From Candidatus Nitrohelix vancouverensis (lineage in GTDB: Bacteria; Nitrospinota; Nitrospinia; Nitrospinales; VA-1), in the NCBI GenBank assembly GCA_015698305.1, contig CP048620.1, forward strand, positions 3,060,001 through 3,124,000: a stretch of DNA of 64,000 nucleotides, written 5' to 3'. Below the pieces are notes generated by a model that saw nothing but the letters and a program-made list of their open reading frames with translations, was not told where the DNA came from and ran no database searches. Below, in pieces: positions 34,137-43,406 of the stretch; the stretch's first letter is position 1, and each line of letters starts with the position of its first letter. The position numbers and the translations under genes are program-made.

Positions 34137-36742
34137 TTTTTAGCTTTTCCCTTTTTAGGTTTTGCATTCTTGGTCTTTTCTATCTTCTCCAATCGGTCGC
34201 GCAGGGACCGGCTTTCCTTGATCAACTCGTCCATCTCTTCGCGCATATCGCTGAACTCCTGAGGCTTTCTCGCCGTGTTGCGCAAATGCGCGATCGTGTC
34301 CTCCGCCCGGCGACGCAGGCGACCGTCCGCTTCGCTGTCAGCCAAACGCCGCAAATGCGAAATCGCCTGAGTGTCGTCGAGAAAATGCATGGCGCCGATA
34401 GCCCCCAGCTTGCCGCGAAATACAGCGGCTGGAGTGCCTCGGTCCTCGGCGGCAAATCGCGCCAGCAATTCCAGCGCCTGCGGTTTCAGGCGCTCCCATC
34501 GCTTCGCTAACGCCGCCAATGCGCGCATCGCCGCGGGACGAGCGTTTTTGCTTGCTCCGTAATCCGCCCCTTCGACCAAAACAGGCCAGGACGATTCGTC
34601 CTCAAGTCGGGCCAGCGCCCTGTAAATTCCGGCCTGCGCCATATCGTTGTGCGACTCTTTATGAAGACTTTTCTCAAGCAAGGGAATCGAATCTCGATCC
34701 TTGATCATGCCCAAAGCCTCCAGTGCCGCCGCTTCGACGCGGTAGGAGGCGTCTTTCTTAGCCAGCTTGCGCAATTCCAATGCGACCTTCTCGTCGTTCT
34801 TGTAGGTCGACAAAGCGCGAACCACAGCGCAACGAATACGAGGATTCTTTATCTTCAAGCCTTTTAACAATCCCTCTCGCGCCGCTTCGCCGCCAATGGC
34901 GCCCAAGGCTCTCGCAATTCGTCCGGCGACGCCCCATTGTTTCTCCTTCAACAATTGCTGGGACAAGACAGACACATCCTCAGATGAAGGCTTTTTGGTC
35001 AAGGCCGCCGCCGCTTCAATGCGACCGATGGGATCGGGATCATTTTTCAATTGCGCCTGAAGCATGGGCCGTCCCATCTCCAACTGGACTTTCTTGCAAG
35101 GCAAGTGAAACTCCGGGTCCAGCCTTGCGAAGCGGGGCGCTGATTTTAATTTGAAAAAATATTTCTCTTCTTTCTCTTTGATCTCAATCGGAAAAGTTTC
35201 GCTTCCCTTTGCGAAATAAAATCTCAAGTCCAGATTCAGCCGGAACAATGAATCCGCGTCGTCCTTCTCCGCCTTCTGCGTCTGTTTGACGGAGACAGAC
35301 GCCGTATTGGTTTTCGAATCCCATTGCATGCTGAATTCCAGAGTGGGATAGCCGCCGCGAAAAATCCACTGCTGGAACCATTCGTCCAGATTTGTCCCCG
35401 TCGTCTCTTCCAATGCGCGGGCCAAGTCCACCGTTTCCGCCAGCGCGTACTGATGACGATTTAAAAACAACTTCAAACCTTCGCGAAAATTGTCCTCGCC
35501 GATCACCGATTTCAAGTAATGCAATCGCACCGCGCCGCCGGGATACAAATGCGCATCGAACAAATCAATCGGTTCCTTATAAATATTCGTTACGATGGGT
35601 CGGCGGTAGCGTATATCCTCGGAGAAATAAGTTTCCGCGTCCTCCAGCAATTGATAGCGAAACTCGTCTTCCCCCTTGGATTCGCGCGTGTAGAGGGCGT
35701 CAAAATAGGTGGCAAAGGATTCATGGAGCCATGCGTGCGCCCAGCTCTTCGCCGTCATGATATTGCCAAACCAGGAATGCGCCGCCTCATGCGCCACAAG
35801 GCCGTTGGAATCTCCGTCCAGCGCGGCGCGATCATCGTGCAGGGTCAAATCGGTCTGCGTTGTGACGGTGAAATTTTCCATACCGCCAAAAATAAACTCG
35901 GGCGCCGCGATCTGCGTGTAATGCTTGTAGGGGTAGGGGAAGCCCGTGTAATCGGAGAAAAACTCGATGATTTTCCCGGTATCCCTGAACGCATTCCGGC
36001 CTTCGCGCTCTCTTCCCTTTTGCACGTACCAGACAACGTCCACGCCTTTCCAGCGCTCGCGCGTTTCAGAGAATTCGCCCGCCACAATCGACAACAAATA
36101 GGTCGAATAGGGCAATTCCATTTCATAATGAAAAAAAGATTCCTCCGCCGTCGTTTTCTTGCGTAACAGCGTCCCGTTGGACAAGCCAAACATGCCGGGC
36201 GGGAGATGCAAGCGCACTTCCGTTTTCTGTTTGAAACTGGGCTGGTCGAAACAGGGGAAATAATATTTGGAATCCTCATCCTGTCCCTGCGTCCAAACGG
36301 TTTTGAAACGTTCTGGATACTGCGCGTCGGGTTTGGTGAAGTAAATGCCGGCGGTGGGCCGCGTGACGGAATGCTGGATCTTCAGTTTAAGAAGGCTTCC
36401 CTGCGCATATCGCTTGCCCAGGTCCACATTGAGACGCTCTCCCGTGTTGTCAAAATCCGCTTTTTTCGAATTGAGTTCTACGCTGGAAATATTGAGATTG
36501 ACCGCATCCAGCGTCAGGACTTCGGCGCTTTTGCCGCGCACAATCAGTTCATACTCCGTGGAACCCCACACGCGCTCCTCATCCCAGTCAAAAGACAGTT
36601 CAAGCGACAAATGATTTGGAGCAATCACCTGATCGGGCGCAAAATGAGCCTTGGCGCCTTTATGCGCGAAGGATTTCCGATCCAGGAGCGCCCAGTGCTC
36701 TGAATCTCCCTGCATAAAATGGCATTTACAATATCGAGTCAT
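34133..36742 (-). CDS. M1-family metallo-aminopeptidase with HEAT-repeat tail
   Basis: An 869-residue zinc aminopeptidase. The substrate-recognition motif GGMEN is at 286-290. The zinc site is HEAAH at 318-322 with E341 as the third ligand (HExxH-x18-E), and a catalytic Tyr is expected downstream. From about residue 560 the protein is helical HEAT/ARM-like repeats (AAALTKKPSSEDVSVL, RAIGAMHFLDDTQ), ending in a basic tail. There is no clear signal peptide, so it is probably cytoplasmic. A good promoter candidate lies at 36782-36809, and it heads an operon with the LRR and MshEN-like genes. Confidence 0.93.
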   Translation of the reverse strand: MTRYCKCHFMQGDSEHWALLDRKSFAHKGAKAHFAPDQVIAPNHLSLELSFDWDEERVWGSTEYELIVRGKSAEVLTLDAVNLNISSVELNSKKADFDNTGERLNVDLGKRYAQGSLLKLKIQHSVTRPTAGIYFTKPDAQYPERFKTVWTQGQDEDSKYYFPCFDQPSFKQKTEVRLHLPPGMFGLSNGTLLRKKTTAEESFFHYEMELPYSTYLLSIVAGEFSETRERWKGVDVVWYVQKGREREGRNAFRDTGKIIEFFSDYTGFPYPYKHYTQIAAPEFIFGGMENFTVTTQTDLTLHDDRAALDGDSNGLVAHEAAHSWFGNIMTAKSWAHAWLHESFATYFDALYTRESKGEDEFRYQLLEDAETYFSEDIRYRRPIVTNIYKEPIDLFDAHLYPGGAVRLHYLKSVIGEDNFREGLKLFLNRHQYALAETVDLARALEETTGTNLDEWFQQWIFRGGYPTLEFSMQWDSKTNTASVSVKQTQKAEKDDADSLFRLNLDLRFYFAKGSETFPIEIKEKEEKYFFKLKSAPRFARLDPEFHLPCKKVQLEMGRPMLQAQLKNDPDPIGRIEAAAALTKKPSSEDVSVLSQQLLKEKQWGVAGRIARALGAIGGEAAREGLLKGLKIKNPRIRCAVVRALSTYKNDEKVALELRKLAKKDASYRVEAAALEALGMIKDRDSIPLLEKSLHKESHNDMAQAGIYRALARLEDESSWPVLVEGADYGASKNARPAAMRALAALAKRWERLKPQALELLARFAAEDRGTPAAVFRGKLGAIGAMHFLDDTQAISHLRRLADSEADGRLRRRAEDTIAHLRNTARKPQEFSDMREEMDELIKESRSLRDRLEKIEKTKNAKPKKGKAKK

Positions 36743-36781
36743 GTTTGATTAGTGGTCCCTTAATTCAATAAATTGAATTTT

Positions 36782-36809
36782 ATTGTATTCTCCGCTCCGA
36801 CAAAGTCAA
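36782..36809 (-). promoter_or_regulatory. Sigma-70 promoter candidate for the M1 peptidase operon
   Basis: On the minus strand TTGACT (36804-36809) and TACAAT (36782-36787) are separated by 16 nt, each matching five of six consensus bases. The predicted leader is about 30 nt. Confidence 0.55.
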
Positions 36810-36834
36810 CCGGCAAGACACGGCTTATTTTTAA

Positions 36835-36863
36835 TTGCGAAATATCGGAGAGGTCGATAAGAT
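36835..36863 (+). promoter_or_regulatory. Promoter candidate for the DUF58 operon
   Basis: TTGCGA (36835-36840), a 17-nt spacer and TAAGAT (36858-36863) precede the DUF58 gene by about 40 nt. It is back-to-back with the M1 operon promoter, so the two operons may share regulation. Confidence 0.35.
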
Positions 36864-36905
36864 TGAAACATTGCGCACATTTCAGGCGGTGAACAGAACC
36901 AACCA

Positions 36906-37820
36906 ATGAAAGAAGAACTTTTCGAATACAATCCGCAGATTCTCGCACGTATTTCTTCGTTGAAAATAAGGGCGTCCCATCTGGTCGACGGCTTATTGAC
37001 CGGAAGTCATCGAAGCCGACACAAAGGCTCCAGCGTTGAATTTGCGGAGTATAAGGATTACACGCCCGGCGACGAGATCAAGCACATCGACTGGAAGGTG
37101 GTTGGAAAAACCGACAAATACCACGTCAAGCAGTTTGAACAGTCCACCAACCTGAAATGTTCCATCCTTTTAGACGCCAGCGGCTCCATGGGCTACGCCT
37201 CTCCGTTTGAACGCGAATTGAGCAAATTCGATTACGCCTGCACGCTTGCCGCCGCGTTCTCATTTTTGTTGTTGAAGCAATTCGACGCCGTCGGCCTCTC
37301 CCTGTTCAACGATGGCCTGATCGACCATATCCCGCCGCGTTCCAAACCCTCGCATTTCCAGCACATACTGCATAAGCTGGCGACGATTGAAACGCAGGGA
37401 CCGACTCGCATCGAGCAGGTGGCGACTTCTCTGGCGGAGCGTTCCAGCGGCCGGGGAATGGCCATCATCATTTCGGATCTGCTGACCCCCGACGACCAGT
37501 TACCGAAGGCGCTGAAACTGCTGACATCGCGCGGACTGGAGGTGATGTTGTTTCAGGTTCTCGACCCCGACGAGGTTTCTTTACCCTTTGAAGGCGATAC
37601 CGTGTTTGAATCGCTCGAAGACGACCCCACAGTCGGCCTCGACCCTTTCGACATTCGCGCCGAATACCAGCAGGAAATCCAGAACCAGATTCAATCGCAT
37701 CGCAGCGCCTGCGACAGCATCGGCGTCGGTTATGAATTTCTTGAAACCACGACACCTCTTGCCCAAGCCCTGAGCTACTTCCTTTTAAAAAGAAATTCCT
37801 GGATGCAACGATGGAGCTGA
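36906..37820 (+). CDS. DUF58 protein with von Willebrand-like fold
   Basis: A 304-residue soluble protein of the DUF58 family. The hallmark GSHRSRHKGSSVEFAEYKDYTPGDEIKHIDWK is near residue 35, followed by a vWA-like metal site DASGSMGYASP at about 95. Family knowledge: DUF58 genes sit with moxR ATPases and BatA-type proteins and are thought to help assemble or mature metallo- or envelope proteins. No moxR gene is in the window. It overlaps the next gene by 10 nt, so the pair is coupled. It is divergent from the M1 peptidase operon. Confidence 0.92.
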   Translation: MKEELFEYNPQILARISSLKIRASHLVDGLLTGSHRSRHKGSSVEFAEYKDYTPGDEIKHIDWKVVGKTDKYHVKQFEQSTNLKCSILLDASGSMGYASPFERELSKFDYACTLAAAFSFLLLKQFDAVGLSLFNDGLIDHIPPRSKPSHFQHILHKLATIETQGPTRIEQVATSLAERSSGRGMAIIISDLLTPDDQLPKALKLLTSRGLEVMLFQVLDPDEVSLPFEGDTVFESLEDDPTVGLDPFDIRAEYQQEIQNQIQSHRSACDSIGVGYEFLETTTPLAQALSYFLLKRNSWMQRWS

Positions 37821-39955
37821 GCTTTCTTTCACCGCTATTTCTTTTTGGAGCGATCGGCGCCAGCGTTCCCGTTTTGATTCATCTGCTGACTCGCAGACAG
37901 CAGAAGCATATTCGTTTTTCCGCCGTTTATCTTTTAAAGAGATCTCAAAAACGTTCCATCAAAAGAGCGACGCCCAATCGTTTGTTCCTCTTGATTCTGC
38001 GTTGCATGGCCGTCGCCTTGTTCAGCATGGCTTTGGCGGGTCCCGTTTTCAACCCGCCTTCCAATGCCGGCGCGGTGTCGGGAGGAACGGTGGTTTTCAT
38101 TCTCGACGATTCCCTGAGCATGCGCACTCAGACGGCCAAAGAGTCCACATTATATCGCGAAGCCGTCGAGACCCTTTCCACGCTCATCCAGAACCTGTCG
38201 CCGGACACGCAGTATGGAATCGTCAGAGCCTCGTCCCCTGCGAAAATTCTTCAACCCTTGACGGTCGACAAAAAAGCGAGGGCCGTTTACCTGAAAGGTT
38301 CTTCGCCTTCGTTTTTAACTACGGATATTGGCGGAGCGATCAGCCATGCGCTCGACCTGCTCAAAGTCGCATCGCAAGGCACGAGGCACATCATCCTGTT
38401 GACGGATCTCAGTAAAAACGGCTGGAAAGAAGATTCCCTGCAAATGGAAGCGGCGGATTTGAGCGGAACAAAAATCACGGTTCTGGATTTCTCGTCGCAG
38501 GCGAAGGCTCCCAACAGCGTCGCCGCAACTCAGGCCACGGTGTCTCAGCAATTCCTGACCAATAGCCGCATCATTCGCGTGCAAACCAGCGCCTCGAATT
38601 TCTCAACTGAAAACGCTCTGAAAGGATTTCCCCTCACCATCTGGAGCGACGGGCAAAAGCAGGCCGAAGGCGTCCTCGACCTGCCTCCGAGGGAGACCAG
38701 CGCGAAAGAAATGATCTTCCCCAATCCAGATCATAGCTGGATCGAAGGGAGAATCGAACTGGGCGCGGATTCATTGCCCGAAGACAATCGTCTGTTCTTC
38801 GCCTATCAACCCGACCAAACCCTGAATGTGCTGGTGGTCGACGGCGACCCGCGCACCGTTCAACATCAAAGCGAAGCCTTTTATGTCGAGCGCGCGCTCA
38901 ATCCCTTTTCTTCTTCCGCCGCGCAAATCGCTCCTTCGGTCATCACGCTGGCGGAACTCAATCGAAAAAACCTGTTCGATTATTCGGTGATTTTTTTCTG
39001 CAACGTGCGCGAGTTGCCCTATGGTTACGAATCGCAACTGGAACAGTTCGTCCTTCAGGGCGGCGCTGTGATCGTATCGTTGGGGGATCAGACCCATCCC
39101 AAATGGTTCAACCAGACGATGGGCAATCTGTTCCCCGTCACACTGGACCAGCCGCTCCATTCCCAATCCGCGCAATCGGCGTTTCAGTTGAGTTTTGAAC
39201 CGGGAGATCACCCCGTGCTCAATATTTTTGAAGGCAACGCCTTGCGGGAGATGAAGAAAGCCGGTTTCAACACCATTTTCAAGGTCACCCCGCGCGCCGA
39301 TCGAGACTTCAAGACCCCCATGCGTTTTTCTGGAGAACACGCGGCGATCGTTGAATCGGAATGGGGTAAAGGGAAAACTTTTTTGTTCACATCCAGCATG
39401 GATCGGGACTGGAACGATTTCCCCATCCAACCAACGTTTTTGCCCTGGCTTCAGCGTTGGGTCAAATACGCCGCGCACGGACTCGGCTCCGTCAACCAGC
39501 AAAATCTTTTTGTCGGTCAGGCCCTCTCGGATTGGAAAGCCGAATTGAAGGGCAAAAACATCTGGATACAGTCTCCCTCGGGGAAAGTCACAGCCCTGCC
39601 AACTGGAGAGAAAGCTCCCGTTTATGAGGAAACGAGCGAACCCGGTCTGTACCACATTTACACCGCCGGAAGGGAAAACGAAGCGACGCCTTCGGCCCAG
39701 GATAATCAGCTCCCGCCGTTCGCAGAGTTGAGCGGCATGTTCGCCGTCAATATTGATCCGCAGGAGTCCGACCCGCAAAAAATTTCGCATGAAGACCTGT
39801 CCCTGTTTCTGGAAGGTCTCGAAGTGAGCGTCGTCGATGCGCAGGATTTCAAAGCGACCGCGCCCACAGAGCAAGGAGTTCCTTTGACCTCGCCCTTTTT
39901 GATCGCGGTCGCCGCCGTATTTTTTGTCGAGGGTTTTTTATTGCGTCGGGAATGA
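37811..39955 (+). CDS. BatA-like membrane protein with von Willebrand factor A domain
   Basis: A 714-residue inner-membrane protein. It has the N-terminal BatA/aerotolerance segment (FLSPLFLFGAIGASVPVLIHLL TR, two helices in the first 80 residues), a vWA domain with the metal site DDSLSMRTQ near residue 98, then a long, mostly soluble region with a glutamine-amidotransferase-like fold (LNVLVVDGDPRTVQHQSEAF) and a C-terminal helix. It partners with DUF58 in known moxR-vWA loci. Its start lies within the end of the DUF58 gene. The large C-terminal extension is probably periplasmic. Confidence 0.88.
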   Translation: MELSFLSPLFLFGAIGASVPVLIHLLTRRQQKHIRFSAVYLLKRSQKRSIKRATPNRLFLLILRCMAVALFSMALAGPVFNPPSNAGAVSGGTVVFILDDSLSMRTQTAKESTLYREAVETLSTLIQNLSPDTQYGIVRASSPAKILQPLTVDKKARAVYLKGSSPSFLTTDIGGAISHALDLLKVASQGTRHIILLTDLSKNGWKEDSLQMEAADLSGTKITVLDFSSQAKAPNSVAATQATVSQQFLTNSRIIRVQTSASNFSTENALKGFPLTIWSDGQKQAEGVLDLPPRETSAKEMIFPNPDHSWIEGRIELGADSLPEDNRLFFAYQPDQTLNVLVVDGDPRTVQHQSEAFYVERALNPFSSSAAQIAPSVITLAELNRKNLFDYSVIFFCNVRELPYGYESQLEQFVLQGGAVIVSLGDQTHPKWFNQTMGNLFPVTLDQPLHSQSAQSAFQLSFEPGDHPVLNIFEGNALREMKKAGFNTIFKVTPRADRDFKTPMRFSGEHAAIVESEWGKGKTFLFTSSMDRDWNDFPIQPTFLPWLQRWVKYAAHGLGSVNQQNLFVGQALSDWKAELKGKNIWIQSPSGKVTALPTGEKAPVYEETSEPGLYHIYTAGRENEATPSAQDNQLPPFAELSGMFAVNIDPQESDPQKISHEDLSLFLEGLEVSVVDAQDFKATAPTEQGVPLTSPFLIAVAAVFFVEGFLLRRE

Positions 39956-40013
39956 TGTCTTCGCATGCAAACTTAAAAATGCGATTCCCTGTTTCCTTCC
40001 AGCCCTCTAGTTT

Positions 40014-40022
40014 TGTTATAAT
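40014..40022 (+). promoter_or_regulatory. Extended -10 promoter candidate
   Basis: TGTTATAAT carries a perfect TATAAT (40017-40022) with the upstream TG of an extended -10. No good -35 is seen. It lies in the 88-nt gap before the transglutaminase-TPR-FGE gene and could give that gene a promoter of its own. Confidence 0.5.
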
Positions 40023-40043
40023 GAAGCCAAACACTTCCAATTC

Positions 40044-42617
40044 ATGAGGCGACCTATCAAAACTATAATGCCTTCCCGGTTCATTCTCATCGCTTGCTTT
40101 TTCCTGATTGTCGCGCTGGCAAATCCGGTTCAAGCGACAGACTCGATTCAAAAAGAACTGGAATCCGTCGCCAGCGCTTCAAACGAGAGCGTCGATCTTG
40201 CGCATATTTTAGAAATCGTCTCGAAGGACTGGAACCCGCAATTCGATTCCGCCCTGTTCCATTCCCGGCTTGATAAACTGCAGGAAGCGGCGTCTCCCGC
40301 GATCAATCTTAAGTCGTCCGAAGCGCGAGTGGAGCAACTCCGCAAAGCCGTCCATGATCTCGAGCAATACGCTTATACGGAGAGAGTCGACGCGCAAGGC
40401 GTTCCCCTCGACTCAGAAGAACTTTTCATGCACGGTCTGTTAAAGACGCGCAAGGGTTACTGCATGAATTTGTCGCTACTCTACCTCATCATCGGACAGC
40501 GTTTGAATCTTCCGCTTTACGGCGTCGCGCTTCCCAATCATTTTTTTGTGCGCTACGACGACGGCGCCACGCAAATCAATATCGACGGCACGGAACGCGG
40601 AGCCAGCTTTTCCGACGACTTTTACCGGAATCGCTTTGGCCTTGACCCCGCTCGCCCTTCGCCTTATTTTTTGAAAAATCTGTCGGCCCGGAAAACGCTC
40701 GGCGCCTATTTCTCCAACGTCGGCATGGTTTATTACCGGACGGGTAAACCCGAGCGCGGCGCGTTCTATCTGGGACTGTCGGTTACAATCAATCCTCTAT
40801 CCATCGACGCGCAAAACAATCTGGCGAATATTCTTTCAGAACAGGGACAATCCGCAAAAGCGGTCGAGCATTACTTACAGGCGTTGAAGGCCGATCCGCT
40901 GAATCCATCGACGCTGTTCAATCTCGCGCTGGAATACGACAAGATGGGGCAGAGTCGAAACGCGATTGAAACTCTCCTGCGAGTCGCCGCAATCGAGCCG
41001 GAATTCGTGCAGGCGCATCGTTCGCTTGCCCAGCTTTACCTCAGTCAAAGAAACTATGCGGGCGCCTTGCTTCACTTAAAGCGCCTTGCGGCTTTGGAGC
41101 CGGAAGATATCTGGGCTTTCCTGCAAATGCCCGACGCTTATCTGGGTCTTGGGACTCCCGAGTTAGCCATGCAAACCTTGCAATACTCCAGCCGCCGCTT
41201 TCCCGAGCAAGCCGGCCCCGGAGAAAAACTGGCTGAAATTTTCTACCAGATGGGAGATTTTAAGCGCGCCATTGAAACCTATCAGGGCCTGATCGAAAAC
41301 TGGCCGAAGAACCCTCTCAACTACATCCAGCTGGGCTGGACTCATTACCGACAAAACAACGTACAGGAAGCCATCGACTGGACTCTCAAGTCTCTGTCCA
41401 TCGCTCCCAATCAGGCGCAATGGGCGCCCTTGGCTCAGATGAACCTGGGTTTCTTTCATTTACTGGAGAAAAAACACGATGCCGCAAAGGAGTGGTACCA
41501 GAAAGCCTTGCAAGGCAACTCCGCCTCGCTAGACGGAATTCTAGCCGACATCAAGGAAGCCCTTGCCGGGACTTACGCTCAACGCAATGATTTGTATTAC
41601 TTCGCAGGCTGGGCGGCCTTGCAAACGAATCGGAATGATCTGGCCGAGCCGTTTTTCAGTCGCTACCTCGACCAGGAACCTGCCGGCGCCTTCGCGGGTG
41701 AAGCGCGAAACGCTCTCGAGCATATGGGAGCGTCGACGCCTCCGGCCCAGAGCGAAAGCGAATCCAGTGAAAGTCTACCCACTCCCAAAAACATGATTCT
41801 GATTCCTGCGGGAACCTCTATCATGGGTTCCAACGATCATGGAAACGACGAGGCGCCCGAACATCAGGTGACCCTGGACGCCTATTTCATTGACAAGTAT
41901 GAAGTGTCTGCCAGTGACTACGCTGAATTTCTAAATGCTGTGGGGAACGCAAAAGGCTACTACCAGAACAACAACCACGGCGTACTCGACTACAAGGAAC
42001 GATATTCCCCAAGAAGAGGCGCGGAAAACCTGCCCATTAATAACGTCAAATGGGAAGGCGCCGCGGAATATTGCAAGTGGAAGAACAAACGACTTCCGAC
42101 CGAAGCGGAATGGGAAAAAGCCGCGCGCGGTCCGAGCGGCAACCTGTACCCCTGGGGAAGCGAACGTCCTACGCCGGAGCTGGCGCGATTCAATCAACGC
42201 TGGAGCGATGAGGTCAGGCACGGCGTCATGCTACCCGTTGATTCGTTCCCTCAAGGAAAAAGCTTTTATGGGGCGCACCACATGGCGGGCAACGTAAAAG
42301 AATGGGTGGACGACTGGTATGATAGGGAGTATTATAGTGACCCTGCAAATCATATCAATCCCCTGGGCCAGATTGGGGGAGAGTTCAAGGTCGTAAAAGG
42401 CGGTTCATGGAGGGATCTTGCCGGATTTCTATACTCCTCTTTCCGCAACAATGCTAATCCGGAGGCCCGGTTGGGGGATTATGGTTTTCGTTGCGCCAAA
42501 AGCGCGACATCCCAACCCAGAGTTCCTGGACCTAGGAAATTAACCCAATTGAAAACGCGCAAGGGAAATGAGTCGTCCCTCGCCTTACTGACATCATTTT
42601 CTGAGGATTTTAAATGA
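40044..42617 (+). CDS. Exported transglutaminase-like / TPR / FGE-sulfatase-like fusion protein
   Basis: An 857-residue protein with a signal peptide (to about VQA). Residues about 90-200 form a SirB1/transglutaminase-core2-like domain with a possible Cys-His-Asp triad: C140 (RKGYCMNLS), H166 (PNHFFVR) and D181 (INIDGTE). About nine TPR repeats follow (210-560), then an FGE-sulfatase domain (about 590-835) with MILIPAGTSIMGS, RLPTEAEWEKAARG and YGFRCAKS. The two redox cysteines of genuine formylglycine-generating enzymes are absent (GFLYSSFRNN), so it is probably a binding or structural version. A second possible start is 40068. It lies downstream of the BatA gene and is coupled to a small membrane protein gene. 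Confidence 0.87.
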   Translation: MRRPIKTIMPSRFILIACFFLIVALANPVQATDSIQKELESVASASNESVDLAHILEIVSKDWNPQFDSALFHSRLDKLQEAASPAINLKSSEARVEQLRKAVHDLEQYAYTERVDAQGVPLDSEELFMHGLLKTRKGYCMNLSLLYLIIGQRLNLPLYGVALPNHFFVRYDDGATQINIDGTERGASFSDDFYRNRFGLDPARPSPYFLKNLSARKTLGAYFSNVGMVYYRTGKPERGAFYLGLSVTINPLSIDAQNNLANILSEQGQSAKAVEHYLQALKADPLNPSTLFNLALEYDKMGQSRNAIETLLRVAAIEPEFVQAHRSLAQLYLSQRNYAGALLHLKRLAALEPEDIWAFLQMPDAYLGLGTPELAMQTLQYSSRRFPEQAGPGEKLAEIFYQMGDFKRAIETYQGLIENWPKNPLNYIQLGWTHYRQNNVQEAIDWTLKSLSIAPNQAQWAPLAQMNLGFFHLLEKKHDAAKEWYQKALQGNSASLDGILADIKEALAGTYAQRNDLYYFAGWAALQTNRNDLAEPFFSRYLDQEPAGAFAGEARNALEHMGASTPPAQSESESSESLPTPKNMILIPAGTSIMGSNDHGNDEAPEHQVTLDAYFIDKYEVSASDYAEFLNAVGNAKGYYQNNNHGVLDYKERYSPRRGAENLPINNVKWEGAAEYCKWKNKRLPTEAEWEKAARGPSGNLYPWGSERPTPELARFNQRWSDEVRHGVMLPVDSFPQGKSFYGAHHMAGNVKEWVDDWYDREYYSDPANHINPLGQIGGEFKVVKGGSWRDLAGFLYSSFRNNANPEARLGDYGFRCAKSATSQPRVPGPRKLTQLKTRKGNESSLALLTSFSEDFK

Positions 42618-42886
42618 TTGGGGCCATCGAAGTTTTAATGATCGCCATTATTTTCGGCATCATTTACGGTCGGGATGCGATCGATAATACATTCAAAAAA
42701 CGGGCCGACGAAGGCGTTATAGAAAGTTTCTCGGAAGACGTTAAAGAATTTTATCACGAGGACCCCAAACGCCTGATCAAACTGGGAATTTTTGCCGTCA
42801 GTTCGATCGCTTTCGTCGGCATTCTGATTTACTGGGTCATGACTCGCACCAGCTTCCCAAAAATGATGTCCGCCCTGTTTCAGTAA
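42614..42886 (+). CDS. Small two-helix membrane protein
   Basis: A 90-residue protein with a hydrophobic N-terminus (MIGAIEVLMIAIIFGIIYGRD) that recalls TatA but lacks its amphipathic helix pattern and the hinge glycine. A charged middle and a second membrane helix (about 58-77) follow. I assign no function. Its ATG overlaps the preceding stop by 4 nt, so it is translated with the fusion protein and is likely part of the same complex. It converges with the flavin reductase gene, overlapping it by 7 nt. Confidence 0.75.
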   Translation: MIGAIEVLMIAIIFGIIYGRDAIDNTFKKRADEGVIESFSEDVKEFYHEDPKRLIKLGIFAVSSIAFVGILIYWVMTRTSFPKMMSALFQ

Positions 42887-43365
42887 TTGAATCCATTCTT
42901 TCGGACATGCACATAAGGCTCGCCGCCTTTTGCCATGGCGCCGCCCACGATTTCTCCGATATAGACCACATGGTCTCCCGCAGGAGCAAAACTGATCAGA
43001 CGGCACTCCAGATAGGAAACCGCATCGCTCAAAATGCGCGGACCCTTCGCTGATTTTTTTGTCTTCACGCCGTCGAACACATCGTTCTTTTTGGAGCCTG
43101 TGAATTGTTTCAGCAGGTCCCCCTCTTTGCCGATCACATTCACAATGAACGTCTCAGACGCTTCGATCAATAACCTTGCCGCGCGCGTCTTGCCCAGAGC
43201 CACCGTCACCGCTGGCGGATCAAATGCGCACTGGTTCACCCAACTGGCGAGAACGCCGTCTTCTTCGTCGCCATGCCTGGCCGTTACAATGAATAAACCG
43301 CTGGGAACGCGTCCCAATGCCTTGCCTACGCTTGCTTTATTTTTCAAAGGAAACTCCTCTTGCAA
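42880..43365 (-). CDS. Flavin reductase-like FMN-binding protein
   Basis: A 161-residue FMN-binding split-barrel protein of the flavin reductase/DIM6 family. It has VPSGLFIVTARHGDEEDGVLASWVNQCAFDPPAVTVALGKT followed by FIVNVIG and LECRLISFAPAGDHVVYIGEI, the usual pattern. Such proteins use NAD(P)H to reduce FMN or feed partner monooxygenases; no partner is adjacent. It lies 41 nt downstream of an exported protein of unknown function on the same strand and could be in the same transcript as the SUF operon tail. Confidence 0.9.
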   Translation of the reverse strand: MQEEFPLKNKASVGKALGRVPSGLFIVTARHGDEEDGVLASWVNQCAFDPPAVTVALGKTRAARLLIEASETFIVNVIGKEGDLLKQFTGSKKNDVFDGVKTKKSAKGPRILSDAVSYLECRLISFAPAGDHVVYIGEIVGGAMAKGGEPYVHVRKNGFNY

Positions 43366-43406
43366 TCAATGTTAGAAATTAGGTTTACGCCGAATACGCT
43401 CCAGCT

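Noticed and set aside
38771-39874. 367-codon open frame on the minus strand inside the BatA gene
   Set aside because: It is antisense to a clearly conserved gene, has no family resemblance, and long antisense frames are common with this codon bias. The same applies to frames of 258-338 codons antisense to proB, sufD and moaA.
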